DNA of 64,000 nucleotides from Octadecabacter ascidiaceicola (GCF_900185015.1 NZ_FXYD01000003.1:62001-126000), one strand, 5' to 3'; counted from the stretch's first letter, positions 36,110-45,285 are shown. Numbers and translations: made by a program. Notes: generated by a model from the letters alone, not told the origin.

Positions 36110-37593
36110 TGACCGAAGTCCGCGTCCCCACCCTTGGCGAATCCGTCACCGAAGCAACTGTTGCCACATGGTTCAAAAAGCCCGGCGATACCGTCGCACA
36201 AGACGAAATGCTGTGTGAGCTTGAAACAGACAAAGTAACTGTTGAGGTGCCCGCACCCGCCGCTGGTACCCTGTCCGAAATCGTTGCCAATGAAGGCGAT
36301 ACAGTTGGCGTTGATGCGCTCTTGGCACAAATCTCAGCTGGTGGCGAAGCCGCCCCAACGAAGGCCGCTCCCGCCCCACAGGCACAAGAAGCCGCACCTG
36401 TATCCGGAGGAAATGAAATGGATATTATGGTTCCAACGCTCGGTGAATCCGTAACCGAAGCGACAGTATCCACATGGTTCAAGAAACCGGGCGAAGCATT
36501 CGTCGCTGACGAAATGCTGTGCGAGCTTGAGACTGACAAAGTTTCCGTCGAAGTGCCTGCACCCGCTGCTGGTGTATTGACCACGGTCCTCGCAGAAGAA
36601 GGCGCCACCGTTGAAGCGGGCGGCAAACTCGCCGTGATGTCTACAGACGCAAGTGCAGCCCCTGCACCCGCTCCAGCCGCTGCTGCTGCGGCCCCAGTAG
36701 CAGCTTCTGGAAAGGACGTCGAAGACGCACCTTCCGCCAAGAAACTGATGGCCGAAAACAACCTCACAGACGTGCAAGGCACCGGCAAAGACGGCCGCGT
36801 GATGAAAGAGGACGTGCTAAAAGCAATGGCCGCCCCTGCGCCAGCCACTGTTGCCGCCGCCCCACCACGCGCACCTGTTGCAGCTGACCAAGCCGCCCGC
36901 GAAGAACGCGTGAAAATGACACGCCTGCGCCAGACCATCGCGCGCCGCCTGAAAGAATCTCAGAACACAGCCGCCATGCTGACAACCTACAACGAGGTCG
37001 ACATGACCGAGGTGATGGCCCTACGTAATGAGTACAAAGACCTGTTCCTCAAGAAGCACGGCGTAAAGCTCGGCTTCATGTCCTTCTTCACCAAGGCCTG
37101 TGTGCACGCGCTGAAAGAAGTGCCCGAAGTGAATGCCGAAATCGACGGCACCGATGTGGTTTACAAAAACTACGTCAACATGGGCATCGCGGCGGGTACG
37201 CCAACAGGTCTGGTTGTTCCGGTTCTTAACGACACCGACCAGATGTCCTTTGCCGAGATCGAAAAAGCCATCGCTGAAAAAGGCGCAAAGGCGCGTGACG
37301 GAAAACTCAGCATGGAAGAAATGCAGGGCGGCACATTCACCATCTCAAACGGTGGTGTCTATGGTTCCTTGATGTCGTCCCCGATCCTGAACCCACCACA
37401 GTCCGGTATCTTGGGAATGCACAAAATCCAAGACCGCCCGATGGCGATCAAAGGCGAAGTCGTCATCCGCCCAATGATGTATCTGGCCCTGTCCTACGAT
37501 CACCGCATCGTCGACGGCAAAGGCGCTGTGACGTTCTTGGTCCGCGTCAAAGAAGCCCTTGAAGATCCACGTCGTCTGTTGATGGACCTATGA
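36109..37593 (+). CDS. sucB: Dihydrolipoyllysine succinyltransferase E2 with two lipoyl domains
   Basis: A 494-residue E2 core protein. Two near-identical lipoyl domains (about residues 1-78 and 104-180) each carry ELETDKV, with lipoylated Lys42 and Lys144. They are joined by Ala/Pro-rich linkers. Then come the E3-binding domain ([20 protein letters not shown]) and the catalytic domain with DHRIVDG (His465, Asp469). E. coli SucB has one lipoyl domain; two are seen in some alphaproteobacteria. The copies differ at few positions, suggesting internal duplication or gene conversion. Confidence 0.96.
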   Translation: MTEVRVPTLGESVTEATVATWFKKPGDTVAQDEMLCELETDKVTVEVPAPAAGTLSEIVANEGDTVGVDALLAQISAGGEAAPTKAAPAPQAQEAAPVSGGNEMDIMVPTLGESVTEATVSTWFKKPGEAFVADEMLCELETDKVSVEVPAPAAGVLTTVLAEEGATVEAGGKLAVMSTDASAAPAPAPAAAAAAPVAASGKDVEDAPSAKKLMAENNLTDVQGTGKDGRVMKEDVLKAMAAPAPATVAAAPPRAPVAADQAAREERVKMTRLRQTIARRLKESQNTAAMLTTYNEVDMTEVMALRNEYKDLFLKKHGVKLGFMSFFTKACVHALKEVPEVNAEIDGTDVVYKNYVNMGIAAGTPTGLVVPVLNDTDQMSFAEIEKAIAEKGAKARDGKLSMEEMQGGTFTISNGGVYGSLMSSPILNPPQSGILGMHKIQDRPMAIKGEVVIRPMMYLALSYDHRIVDGKGAVTFLVRVKEALEDPRRLLMDL

Positions 37594-37599
37594 TAAGCG

Positions 37600-37625
37600 T
37601 CAGGCACGGCATTGGTCGTGCCTGA
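37600..37625 (+). other. Hairpin directly after sucB
   Basis: TCAGGCACG (37600-37608) and CGTGCCTGA (37617-37625) form a perfect 9-bp stem with an 8-nt loop, 7 bp after the stop. No T-run follows. It may be a weak terminator or a processing site before the L,D-transpeptidase gene. Confidence 0.5.
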
Positions 37626-37639
37626 ACGTTGTTGGTGTT

Positions 37640-38191
37640 ATGAGACGCTTTATCCGCATATCATTCCTAGTACTCGCCTTAGGCGTTGGCCTGTTTGGCT
37701 ATACTCAGGTCATGGCACGAGTCGCATCAGGAACACCGCCACCGATAGCGGCCGAGCACGAACAAGCACACGAAGTTTTGGTCATTAAATCCACGCGTGA
37801 ACTTCACCTCCTGAGAAATGGTGCAACCTTTCGTCGGTATGCGGTCTCATTGGGTGGTTCCCCAACAGGCCATAAGTCACATGAAGGTGACGAACGAACA
37901 CCCGAAGGCACTTACACAATCGACTGGCGCAACGAGAATTCTGTTGCACACCTCAGTCTCCATATCTCTTATCCCAACACCGAAGACACCGCCGCTGCCG
38001 TCGCCCAAGGCGATGACCCTGGTGGCAATATTATGATCCACGGCCTTCCAAACGGTTGGGGATTTTTGGGTCGGCTTCACCTTTCATGGGATTGGACCAA
38101 TGGCTGCATCGCAGTCACAAACACCGAAATGAGAGAGATTTGGTCGATGGTGCCAAATGGAACGCCAATCACGATTGTTGACACAATATGA
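37640..38191 (+). CDS. L,D-transpeptidase family (YkuD-domain) protein
   Basis: A 183-residue exported protein with an N-terminal signal anchor (about residues 5-25). The YkuD-type catalytic elements are His134 in MIHGLPNG and Cys156 in WTNGCIAVTN. The usual consensus is S-x-G-C-I-R, and here the arginine is replaced by Ala, as in YafK-like members. It may cross-link peptidoglycan or attach proteins to it. Its stop overlaps the MAPEG start (ATGA). Its place between odhB and lpd has no obvious metabolic reason. Confidence 0.82.
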   Translation: MRRFIRISFLVLALGVGLFGYTQVMARVASGTPPPIAAEHEQAHEVLVIKSTRELHLLRNGATFRRYAVSLGGSPTGHKSHEGDERTPEGTYTIDWRNENSVAHLSLHISYPNTEDTAAAVAQGDDPGGNIMIHGLPNGWGFLGRLHLSWDWTNGCIAVTNTEMREIWSMVPNGTPITIVDTI

Positions 38192-38577
38192 CCCCAGAAC
38201 TCACCACCCTCGCCCTCGCAGGCCTTTTGCAAGCGTTGCAGTTCTTCCTCTACTCGACGCTGGCAAACATGCAGGTGCCGACAAAAGTCGCGCTCGGCCC
38301 GCGTGACACCCCTGTCGAACTTCAGGGCTACGCTGGCCGTGCCCGCCGTGCGCTAAACAACCATTTCGAAGGGCTGATCCTATTCACCCTCGCCGTGGTC
38401 GTCGTGACCCTATCTGACCAATCAACCCCTCTCACCCAAACCGCCGCGTGGACCTACCTTATCGCCCGCGTCCTTTATGTACCTGCCTATCTCATCGGCA
38501 AAGGTCCGTGGCGTTCTCTCATTTGGTTCGTCGGATTTATGGCGACCATCACAATTCTGATTGCGGCACTCCTATGA
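38188..38577 (+). CDS. MAPEG family membrane protein
   Basis: A 129-residue membrane protein with four helices and the MAPEG pattern: ALQFFLYSTLANM in helix I, RARRALNNHFEGLILFTLAV at the cytosolic end of helix II (the glutathione-binding region in eukaryotic relatives), and ARVLYVPAYLIG in helix IV. Start and stop both overlap neighbouring genes by 4 nt, so it is part of a tight LDT-MAPEG-glycosyltransferase unit. Substrate is unknown. Confidence 0.83.
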   Translation: MTPELTTLALAGLLQALQFFLYSTLANMQVPTKVALGPRDTPVELQGYAGRARRALNNHFEGLILFTLAVVVVTLSDQSTPLTQTAAWTYLIARVLYVPAYLIGKGPWRSLIWFVGFMATITILIAALL

Positions 38578-39551
38578 CCCAAACAAAACCCCGAATCTGT
38601 GTGGTTACATGCATGCGTAACGAGGGGCAGTTCCTTCTGGAGTGGGTCGCCTACTATCGGGCGCTTGGTTTTGACGAGATTATCGTAATGACCAACGATT
38701 GCGATGACGGAACAGATTTGATTTTGGACCGCCTAGAAGAGCTAGGACACGTCACTCACGTTCAAAATCTGGCCATGGACGACCTTGCCCCCCTTGAGCG
38801 AGGCATTAAACGCGCGTTTGCGCACCCGAAAGTTCAATCCTGTGATTGGCTCATGCTTTGCGACGCAGATGAATTCCCCTACATCGATCACGGTGACGGC
38901 AACATCCATGACCTTATCTCTGCGATGCCCGGGCACACTGACTGCATCGCCTTGGCTTGGAAGGCGTTTGGGACATCTGGTTTAGAAGTATTTCCTCAGG
39001 GCGCAAATGTGCTTGAGGTAAACACCATGGCCCAAGACGAACCCGACCCCGCGGGCTTTCACAAATCAATCTTTCGCCCAAATAAATTCTCCGAAGCCAT
39101 CGATCACATGCCGAAATCACCCCACGGCCCGGTGATTGTCCGCAATTCAAACGGGCAGGAAATGAACCCGGTCGCTTTTAACAAGCCTTGGTCGAAATAC
39201 CGTGGAACCGCTGCAAATCTCGTAACGTTCGAAGGTGCTTGCATGCATCACTACGCGACCCGCGCGGACGATATTTTCGTTATGAAAAATGACCGAGGCG
39301 ATGGGCGGTTCGCGAGCCACACAAAATACTACAAGAATTCAGGATTCTACACGCGGTTTAACCGGAACGACGTCAGTGACAGGCAAATCGAAAAACTGTT
39401 GCCCGCGGTAAAAAGGATCAAGGATTCCTTCATGAAAGACCCCATTCTTTCTGACCTGCACCGAAAAGCAATTGAGCATTTCAAGTCGCATAAAGAGCGC
39501 GTTCTGACACCTGAACAGCTCGCAGCTTGGACAAAGAAGACTAAATCTTAG
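38574..39551 (+). CDS. Glycosyltransferase family 2-like protein (Glyco_tranf_2_4)
   Basis: A 325-residue cytoplasmic protein beginning [20 protein letters not shown] and [17 protein letters not shown], the start of the GT-A fold. The nucleotide-sugar/metal motif is MLCDADEF near residue 100. Later blocks ([20 protein letters not shown]) match the PF13704 type. ATG 38574 overlaps the MAPEG stop. It probably adds sugars to surface polysaccharide; donor and acceptor are unknown. Confidence 0.85.
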   Translation: MTQTKPRICVVTCMRNEGQFLLEWVAYYRALGFDEIIVMTNDCDDGTDLILDRLEELGHVTHVQNLAMDDLAPLERGIKRAFAHPKVQSCDWLMLCDADEFPYIDHGDGNIHDLISAMPGHTDCIALAWKAFGTSGLEVFPQGANVLEVNTMAQDEPDPAGFHKSIFRPNKFSEAIDHMPKSPHGPVIVRNSNGQEMNPVAFNKPWSKYRGTAANLVTFEGACMHHYATRADDIFVMKNDRGDGRFASHTKYYKNSGFYTRFNRNDVSDRQIEKLLPAVKRIKDSFMKDPILSDLHRKAIEHFKSHKERVLTPEQLAAWTKKTKS

Positions 39552-39561
39552 GAGAAATCAC

Positions 39562-40950
39562 ATGGCTAATTACGACGTCATCATCATCGGCTCCGGTCCC
39601 GGCGGCTATGTCTGCGCGATCCGCTGCGCACAGCTGGGCCTGAAAACGGCCATCGTCGAGGGGCGTGAAACGCTGGGGGGGACATGCCTGAATGTTGGTT
39701 GTATCCCGTCAAAGGCGTTGCTGCACGCATCGCACATGCTGCACGAAGCACAGCACAACTTCGCGGCTATGGGCCTGAAGGGTAAAACCCAGTCCGTCGA
39801 TTGGAAGCAAATGCAGGCCTATAAGGATGATGTCATTGGACAGAACACCAAAGGTGTTGAATTCCTTATGAAAAAGAACAACGTTGATTGGCTTAAGGGA
39901 TGGGGATCCATCCCTGCGGCGGGCCAAGTCAAGGTCGGCGATGAGGTCCACGAGGCCAAGAACATCATCATCGCGTCCGGTTCTGAAGTGTCTTCGCTTC
40001 CCGGTGTCGAGATTGATGAAAAGACGGTTGTGTCCTCCACAGGTGCGTTGGAATTGAAGAAGATTCCAAACAAGCTGGTTGTGATTGGCGCTGGCGTCAT
40101 CGGGCTTGAGCTTGGCTCTGTTTATAGCCGCCTAGGTTCCGAAGTGACCGTCGTTGAATTCCTCGACGCAGTGACCCCCGGCATGGATGGTGAAATTCAG
40201 CGGGTGTTCCAGAGAACTCTTAAGAAACAAGGTATTAACTTCGTCATGGGTGCTGCCGTACAGGGCGTAAAAACCAAGGGCGGTAAGGCGACAGTTACCT
40301 ACAAACTGCGCAAGGATGACAGTGAAGCGACGGTTGATGCGGATACCGTTTTGGTCGCGACAGGTCGGCGTCCCTACGTTGACGGGCTTGGCCTCGATGC
40401 GCTGGGTGTTGAGCGTTCCGAGCGCGGTCAGATCAAGACAGACGGCAACTACGCCACGAACGTTGCGGGTATTTACGCGATTGGCGATTGCATCGATGGC
40501 CCAATGCTAGCCCATAAAGCCGAAGACGAAGGCATGGCCTGTGCAGAAGGCCTTGCCGGGCAAAAACCGCACGTTAACTACGGTGTGATCCCTGGGGTCA
40601 TCTACACGCACCCTGAAGTCGCGAATGTAGGCAAGACCGAGGAACAGCTGAACGAAGAAGGCATCGATTATAAGGTCGGCAAGTTCTCCTTCATGGGCAA
40701 CGGCCGCGCTAAGGCGAACTTTGCGAGCGACGGTTTTGTAAAACTCCTCGCGGATAAGGCGACAGACCGCATCTTGGGCGCGCATATCATCGGCCCGATG
40801 GCTGGGGACCTTATCCATGAGGTATGCGTTGCGATGGAATTTGGCGCTGCAGCTGAAGATCTCGCACGCACATGCCACGCCCACCCAACCTACTCCGAGG
40901 CCGTGCGCGAAGCTGCATTGGCCTGTGGTGATGGTGCGATCCACGCGTAA
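39562..40950 (+). CDS. lpd: Dihydrolipoyl dehydrogenase (E3)
   Basis: A 462-residue flavoprotein that reoxidises lipoyl groups of the oxoglutarate dehydrogenase complex. FAD motif [14 protein letters not shown], redox disulfide Cys42-Cys47 in [16 protein letters not shown] motif [23 protein letters not shown] motif 2 [12 protein letters not shown], and the active-site His441 in [18 protein letters not shown] lies 7 bases before the ATG. It follows odhAB after three unrelated genes. Confidence 0.97.
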   Translation: MANYDVIIIGSGPGGYVCAIRCAQLGLKTAIVEGRETLGGTCLNVGCIPSKALLHASHMLHEAQHNFAAMGLKGKTQSVDWKQMQAYKDDVIGQNTKGVEFLMKKNNVDWLKGWGSIPAAGQVKVGDEVHEAKNIIIASGSEVSSLPGVEIDEKTVVSSTGALELKKIPNKLVVIGAGVIGLELGSVYSRLGSEVTVVEFLDAVTPGMDGEIQRVFQRTLKKQGINFVMGAAVQGVKTKGGKATVTYKLRKDDSEATVDADTVLVATGRRPYVDGLGLDALGVERSERGQIKTDGNYATNVAGIYAIGDCIDGPMLAHKAEDEGMACAEGLAGQKPHVNYGVIPGVIYTHPEVANVGKTEEQLNEEGIDYKVGKFSFMGNGRAKANFASDGFVKLLADKATDRILGAHIIGPMAGDLIHEVCVAMEFGAAAEDLARTCHAHPTYSEAVREAALACGDGAIHA

Positions 40951-40956
40951 TTTTCA

Positions 40957-40972
40957 TTAACAGATTGTTAAC
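40957..40972 (+). promoter_or_regulatory. Candidate CtrA site (TTAA-N7-TTAAC)
   Basis: TTAACAGATTGTTAAC matches the full CtrA consensus exactly. It is 7 bp after the lpd stop and 112 bp before the TerB-like gene, with a terminator hairpin in between. Confidence 0.35.
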
Positions 40973-40979
40973 CGAGATG

Positions 40980-41008
40980 ACGGGCGGAGCCAGAAATGGC
41001 CCGCCCGT
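40980..41008 (+). terminator. Probable terminator of the suc-odh-lpd region
   Basis: ACGGGCGG (40980-40987) and CCGCCCGT (41001-41008) with inner GCC/GGC and one bulged A form a strong stem. The 3' flank TGTCAAATCC is not a good T-run, so efficiency is uncertain. Confidence 0.55.
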
Positions 41009-41083
41009 TGTCAAATCCTTGCCTTATCCTTGCCGCACAGCCCGCGCATACCTGACCTTCTAGCACAACCAGAAGGTATCAAA

Positions 41084-41911
41084 ATGCGTAAGCTTCTATC
41101 GACCCTCGCCCTCGTTTTCGGGCTTTCAACAACCGCATCAACAGCAGATGCCTATGTCGTATCGGGCGAAGATTTACGTTTTGTAGCCGAGACAACCCTC
41201 TCTGGTTCCGACGGCACCCCTATGGCTTTGTGTCACCTTGTCGACTTCACGAATGCGCTGTTTGTTCCCGTCTATACAGCGGTACAGTCTTATGCACTGT
41301 CTCCGGATGGATGCACGGGCGATGCGTACCGCTCACTTTCCGCGGCACAGTTTACTGCCATGCAAGCGTCTGGACTTCTTCCTGCTGGGCTCCCTGAAAC
41401 GCCGGCGGCGAACATCAAAGACCTTTTGTGGGGCCATGCCTGGTTGGTCCTCGCCGTCATCGGCATCGTGTTTCGCGCGCTTATGGCATTTCGCGATCGT
41501 GGCCCACGAAAATCCAAATCACCAGACGCCCTCGCAATCCACTCCCTTGTCGCGATGAGCCAAGTTGCTATCGCAGATGGGCGGATCGATGACGCAGAGG
41601 TACAACAAATTTCAAGCATCCTGACCAGACTGACGGGAACGTCTTATGCTCCCCAACAGGTCATGGAGCTCTTGAGCCGGTTGAATCCGTCCCCTTCTGA
41701 TATTGATCAGATCGGCGATGGCCTGTCTGAACAAGACCGCCAGATCGTCCTAGAGGCCGCGTTGAACATTGCTGTTGCTGACGGTGAAATTCATCCAAGC
41801 GAATACGCCGTAGTTTCAGATTTGGCCCAACGCATGCGTATCGGCGCGGATCAATTCCGCAGCGCAATGGCACGCATCTCAGCGCATTTGCAGACGATTC
41901 CGCAGGTTTAG
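41084..41911 (+). CDS. Membrane-anchored TerB-like domain protein
   Basis: A 275-residue protein with signal peptide MRKLLSTLALVFGLSTTASTADA, an extracytoplasmic segment with two cysteines, one membrane helix (about residues 117-135) and a cytoplasmic C-terminal domain. That domain has two helical repeats with MSQVAIADGRIDDAEVQQI and NIAVADGEIHPSEYAVV, the D-G-x-I/x-E pattern of TerB/DjlA-type domains that may bind metal. It overlaps the GntR gene convergently by 4 nt. Its role is unclear; a membrane stress sensor is one possibility. Confidence 0.75.
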   Translation: MRKLLSTLALVFGLSTTASTADAYVVSGEDLRFVAETTLSGSDGTPMALCHLVDFTNALFVPVYTAVQSYALSPDGCTGDAYRSLSAAQFTAMQASGLLPAGLPETPAANIKDLLWGHAWLVLAVIGIVFRALMAFRDRGPRKSKSPDALAIHSLVAMSQVAIADGRIDDAEVQQISSILTRLTGTSYAPQQVMELLSRLNPSPSDIDQIGDGLSEQDRQIVLEAALNIAVADGEIHPSEYAVVSDLAQRMRIGADQFRSAMARISAHLQTIPQV

Positions 41912-42558
41912 ACCTTCAACATCCGCAGGCCTTGGGTCGCGTCTGAACGCACAGCGAGCTTTAGGCTTGCCTCGTCGCCTGCCTTAAGCGCTGCAAGTAT
42001 CAGCAGGTGGTTTCGCGGCGGTTCCGTGCGCCGCAAACGCCCGTAAAGTTTTGACATCGTCGGGCCAAGTTGCAGCCAAATGGTTTCCGCCATAGCCAAC
42101 ATTGCTGGGGCCTGTGCACGTAAGTAAAGGGTTCGGTGAAATTCAAGGTTCAGCTTGATGTATCCTGGCGCATCCTGTCGCGCGATGACCCGCGCCACGC
42201 GCCCGTTGATTTCTTCCAAGCGTTCGATCAACGCCATATGTGCCCTCGGTAATGCGCGCGCGGCAAGCTCTGGCTCTAGCAGTGCCCGCAGAGTCGCTAG
42301 TTCCTCGATCCGTTCGTTGGAAAGTTCCGGCGTCGATACACGCCCGGATGAGGATAGGAATAATGCCCCTTCCGCCACCAGACGTCGTGCCGCTTCACGT
42401 GCGGGCGTCATCGATACCTCAAACTCTTTGCCGATCCCACGCAGCGTTAGCGCCTGCCCGGGGTCAATTTCACCGTGCATGATACGGGCGCGCAACGTGC
42501 GGTACACACGATCATGGGCGGCACCGGTGGGTTCGTTTGCTTTGGACTGGATCAACAT
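41908..42558 (-). CDS. GntR-family (FadR/FCD) transcriptional regulator, probable AkgR orthologue
   Basis: A 216-residue regulator: winged helix at about residues 15-80 (YRTLRARIMHGEIDPGQALT, KEFEVSMTPAREAARRLVAEGAL) and a helical FCD effector domain (ELATLRALLEPELAARAL, LNLEFHRTLYLRA) whose His/Asp/Glu residues may bind metal and a carboxylate ligand. In Rhodobacter sphaeroides the GntR regulator AkgR activates TCA genes. This one lies in the same sdh-suc-odh neighbourhood, and a TTTGTGATCACA palindrome precedes it, the same palindrome found at sdh and suc. That makes it the best candidate for the factor. The ATG has no clear ribosome-binding site. Confidence 0.85.
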   Translation of the reverse strand: MLIQSKANEPTGAAHDRVYRTLRARIMHGEIDPGQALTLRGIGKEFEVSMTPAREAARRLVAEGALFLSSSGRVSTPELSNERIEELATLRALLEPELAARALPRAHMALIERLEEINGRVARVIARQDAPGYIKLNLEFHRTLYLRAQAPAMLAMAETIWLQLGPTMSKLYGRLRRTEPPRNHLLILAALKAGDEASLKLAVRSDATQGLRMLKV

Positions 42559-42563
42559 GCGGC

Positions 42564-42576
42564 ATTTGTGATCACA
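42564..42576. promoter_or_regulatory. Single GTGATCAC operator at the GntR gene
   Basis: ATTTGTGATCACA lies only 6 bp before the ATG of the GntR gene, where a ribosome-binding site or start point would be. Such a position suits autorepression, in contrast to the far-upstream pairs at sdh and suc. Confidence 0.65.
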
Positions 42577-42589
42577 TCACGAGGTAACG

Positions 42590-43279
42590 TCAATCAAAAC
42601 GCACACGATGTAACGCGCCGCCGTTTTCGCGCAGCCATTTGCGGCATGCCTTATGTGCGGGAAACAGACGCTCGACAGCAGCCCAGAAACGTGGCGAATG
42701 ATCCATGTGCTGTAGGTGCGCGACTTCATGGGCCGCGACGTACTCAAGCACCTCCGTGGGGGCCATAATCAGACGCCACGAATACATCAGGTCCCCTGCA
42801 GAAGAGCACGACCCCCAGCGTGACCGTGTGTCACGCAGTGAAATACGGCCGTAAGGTTTGCCCAAAGCTGTCGAATAGCGATCAGAGGCATCAGCCAAGG
42901 CATCGCGGGCCTGTAATTTCATAAACGCTGCGACACGTTTGCCCACTTTGTCAGGCTCATCCGGCAATGCCAGTGCACCGTCGATAATACGTGCCCGCTT
43001 CACGTCGCCTGCGACCAACGGTAGCGCTGCGCCGCGAAACATCACAGTACCGCCCAACACAACGGGTACTTCAGGCTCGATTCCATTCAAGTGACCGCGC
43101 AGCCATGCTTCGCGTTCGCGCAAGAACGCCATTCCTTCACGTTCAGGCACCCGATTGGGCAAAGTCAGCGTCGCACGCCCGTCTAAGCGTGAAATACGCA
43201 AGCTAAGACGCCTTGCACGCGCAGAACGCCGCAACAGAACCTCCACAGGGGGGTTGCCTTCAAGGATCAAACGTCCCAT
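42590..43279 (-). CDS. YgjP/SprT-like M48-type metallopeptidase family protein
   Basis: A 229-residue soluble protein of the DUF45/YgjP family. The zinc motif HEVAH is at residues 184-188, with His194 in MDHSPRFW as probable third ligand. TRSRWGSCSSAGDLMYSWRL just before it is the family hallmark. It may be a protease related to SprT/WSS1. Its start is 107 bp from the divergent TIGR02300 gene, and 31 bp separate its end from the GntR start. Confidence 0.87.
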   Translation of the reverse strand: MGRLILEGNPPVEVLLRRSARARRLSLRISRLDGRATLTLPNRVPEREGMAFLREREAWLRGHLNGIEPEVPVVLGGTVMFRGAALPLVAGDVKRARIIDGALALPDEPDKVGKRVAAFMKLQARDALADASDRYSTALGKPYGRISLRDTRSRWGSCSSAGDLMYSWRLIMAPTEVLEYVAAHEVAHLQHMDHSPRFWAAVERLFPAHKACRKWLRENGGALHRVRFD

Positions 43280-43386
43280 ATCCGCCTTTCACATTTAATC
43301 GCGCCAAATGCCTTTGACTTAGACCAGTCCTTATGGCAGTTGGCGACGATCCGGCCAAGTGGCCGAGCCGCCAAAAGGAAGATCAC

Positions 43387-43710
43387 ATGCCAAAGGAAGA
43401 GTGGGGCACAAAGCGCCTCTGCCCGGAAACTGGAAAACGGTTCTACGACCTGAACGCCGATCCAATTGTCAGCCCTTACACTGGTGAGGTTGTTGTTATT
43501 GAAACAGGCAAGACCCGCACGATGGTTGCTGATGCTGCTGATGCCCAGTCCAAGAAGGATGAAGTGAACGCAGAAGACGATGATCTCGTTCTCGATGATG
43601 ACGACGAGGATGATGCGGATCTGGGTGACGACGTTCTGGATGACGATGACGATGACACGGTTCCTCTCGAGGAAATCGCTGACGTTGCTGCGCCAGACGA
43701 CGATTCCTAA
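43387..43710 (+). CDS. TIGR02300 family protein (FYDLN acid domain)
   Basis: A 107-residue protein: EWGTKRLCPETGKRFYDLN, PIVSPYTGEVVVIE, then a tail very rich in Asp (DDDDEDDADLGDDVLDDDDD). The N-terminal part looks like a small zinc-ribbon-like domain, and the acidic tail suggests a nucleic-acid mimic or flexible ligand. AAGGA lies 9 bases before ATG 43387; the frame open from 43333 lacks a ribosome-binding site. The family is widespread in alphaproteobacteria and has no known function. Confidence 0.88.
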   Translation: MPKEEWGTKRLCPETGKRFYDLNADPIVSPYTGEVVVIETGKTRTMVADAADAQSKKDEVNAEDDDLVLDDDDEDDADLGDDVLDDDDDDTVPLEEIADVAAPDDDS

Positions 43711-43735
43711 GACCTGATTAGATTTTGGGGCTTTA

Positions 43736-43766
43736 GGGCGGGATTTTCTCTTGATCTCGCCCGCCC
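43736..43766 (+). terminator. Possible terminator before tRNA-Ala
   Basis: GGGCGGG (43736-43742) and CCCGCCC (43760-43766) form a 7-bp stem with a 17-nt loop, just after the TIGR02300 gene. The T-run is poor. Confidence 0.4.
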
Positions 43767-43813
43767 CGCTGTTTAGGCAGCACCTTGTCGCAATAGCGAC
43801 ACCCTATGGTTTA

Positions 43814-43889
43814 GGGGCATTAGCTCAGCTGGGAGAGCGCCTGCATGGCATGCAGGAGGTCAGCGGTTCGATCCCGCTATGCTCCACCA
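43814..43889 (+). tRNA. tRNA-Ala (anticodon GGC)
   Basis: A 76-nt cloverleaf: acceptor GGGGCAT pairs with ATGCTCC, including the G3-U70 wobble that identifies alanine tRNA. The D arm is AGCTCAGCTGGGAGAGC, and the anticodon stem CCTGC/GCAGG encloses ATGGCAT, giving anticodon GGC. The T arm is CAGCGGTTCGATCCCGCTA-like, with GTTCGATC in the loop. Discriminator A and an encoded CCA follow (43887-43889). A perfect TGTCGC-AATA-GCGACA hairpin lies 14 bp upstream. Confidence 0.97.
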
Positions 43890-43991
43890 AACCACCTATT
43901 CTTTTCCAGCAATTTTCGGCGCACATGTGTTGAGCTGTTTTTAGGTCACGAACTTGAAACTGGCGCGGCCTAAGCCACGCCAAGTTAAGTC

Positions 43992-44828
43992 TTACGCCTT
44001 CGGCACCGCATCAAAGTCGCTCGCGTCGTGGCGTTCGCGCAGTTGTTCGTGCGCTTCACCCCATCCGCGGTTTACCATGCGACCCTTTTTAAAGGCTGGT
44101 CGCGACATGACATCATCTGCCCAACGGTTGACGTTTTCATAACTGGCGGTGTCGAGGAATTCGGCTGCGTCATAGACTGCGCCTTTAACCAACGAGCCAT
44201 ACCAAGGGGCCGCGGCCATATCCGCAATCGTGTACTCGGCACCCGCAATATAGCGGTTCTCTTCGAGTTGCTGGTTCAAGACGTCCAGCTGTCGCTTGGC
44301 CTCCATTGTAAAACGATTGATCGGGTATTCGAATTTCTCTGGGGCGTAGGCATAGAAATGGCCAAAGCCTCCGCCTAAATAGGGTGCGGACCCTTGCAGC
44401 CAGAACAACCAGTTGAGGGTCTCTGTGCGCCCTTCGATGTCTCGCGGTAAGAACGCACGGAATTTCTCGGCGAGATACAGCAGGATCGCACCGGATTCGA
44501 ATACGCGTACTCCAGTGGACTTATCAAACAGCGCAGGGATTTTTGAATTCGGGTTCACGTCAACGAAACCACTGGAAAACTGGTCACCTTCGTTGATGTC
44601 GATATACCACGCGTCGTAATCCGCAGCGTAGCCCTTGGCCAAAAGCTCTTCCAGCATCACCGTGACCTTCACCCCATTTGGCGTCGCCAAAGAGTGGAGC
44701 TGCAACGGGTGTTTCCCGACCGGCAGGTCTTTGTCGTGGGTTGGCCCGGCAATGGGGCGGTTTGTGCTGGCGAACTTGCCACCGTTTTCGGAATCCCATG
44801 TCCAGACTTTGGGGGGCGTATAGGTCAT
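43992..44828 (-). CDS. yghU: YghU-type glutathione S-transferase / disulfide-bond reductase
   Basis: A 278-residue Nu-class GST. The extended N-terminus (TYTPPKVWTWDSENGGKFA) is typical of YghU/YfcG enzymes; the thioredoxin fold has LHSLATPNGVKVTVMLEELL, NPNSKIPALFD and the glutathione-binding FESGAILLYLAE. The C-terminal helical domain follows (YTIADMAAAPWYG). It probably reduces organic peroxides or disulfides with glutathione. It lies directly after the Mrp operon with its own gap of 70 bp. Confidence 0.92.
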   Translation of the reverse strand: MTYTPPKVWTWDSENGGKFASTNRPIAGPTHDKDLPVGKHPLQLHSLATPNGVKVTVMLEELLAKGYAADYDAWYIDINEGDQFSSGFVDVNPNSKIPALFDKSTGVRVFESGAILLYLAEKFRAFLPRDIEGRTETLNWLFWLQGSAPYLGGGFGHFYAYAPEKFEYPINRFTMEAKRQLDVLNQQLEENRYIAGAEYTIADMAAAPWYGSLVKGAVYDAAEFLDTASYENVNRWADDVMSRPAFKKGRMVNRGWGEAHEQLRERHDASDFDAVPKA

Positions 44829-44898
44829 TATTGTATCCTTGATGCTGTTGCGCTCAAGCTAAGCACGCCACCGACGGGTGCAATGGGCGCTATAGGAA

Positions 44899-45285
44899 TT
44901 AAACTGTCTCGCTTTCAGGCCCTTCGTCGCCTTCGCGTTCAACTAGGGTTGACCACGTCTGCCCGTTTGGCGCGGTAGGTGGTTCGATCGACGATTTCTT
45001 GTGAATGTTCACTTTACTCAAGAAGTTTGCGGAAATCGGCGCGGTCACAAACAAAAACGCCATTATCAGCAGTTCATGGAACGAGCCATCACCCGCCACA
45101 AACCCGCTTGTCATGGACGCAAGCAAAAGCGCGCCAATGCCCATCGTTCCGACCTTTGTAGGCGCATGAATACGCGTCATCGCGTCACTTAGGCGGAACA
45201 AGCCAATTGCACCGACCAACGTAAAGAACGCCCCGATTAGTAGGAAAACGGCGACAGCGTAGGTTCCGATCTCAGCCCAGGTCAT
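44899..45285 (-). CDS. mnhG: Na+/H+ antiporter (Mrp) subunit G
   Basis: A 128-residue membrane protein with three helices and the MrpG signature IGLFRLSDAMTRIHAPTKVGTMG. It is last in the Mrp operon and overlaps mnhF by 4 nt. The C-terminal 30 residues are polar and cytoplasmic. Confidence 0.93.
   Translation of the reverse strand: MTWAEIGTYAVAVFLLIGAFFTLVGAIGLFRLSDAMTRIHAPTKVGTMGIGALLLASMTSGFVAGDGSFHELLIMAFLFVTAPISANFLSKVNIHKKSSIEPPTAPNGQTWSTLVEREGDEGPESETV

Noticed and set aside
43476-43658. Serine-repeat protein opposite the TIGR02300 gene
   Set aside because: It is the complement of the GAT/GAC-rich acidic tail, which reads as Ser codons on the other strand.
43751-43933. Small open frame over tRNA-Ala
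   Set aside because: The region is explained by the tRNA; the frame lacks a ribosome-binding site.
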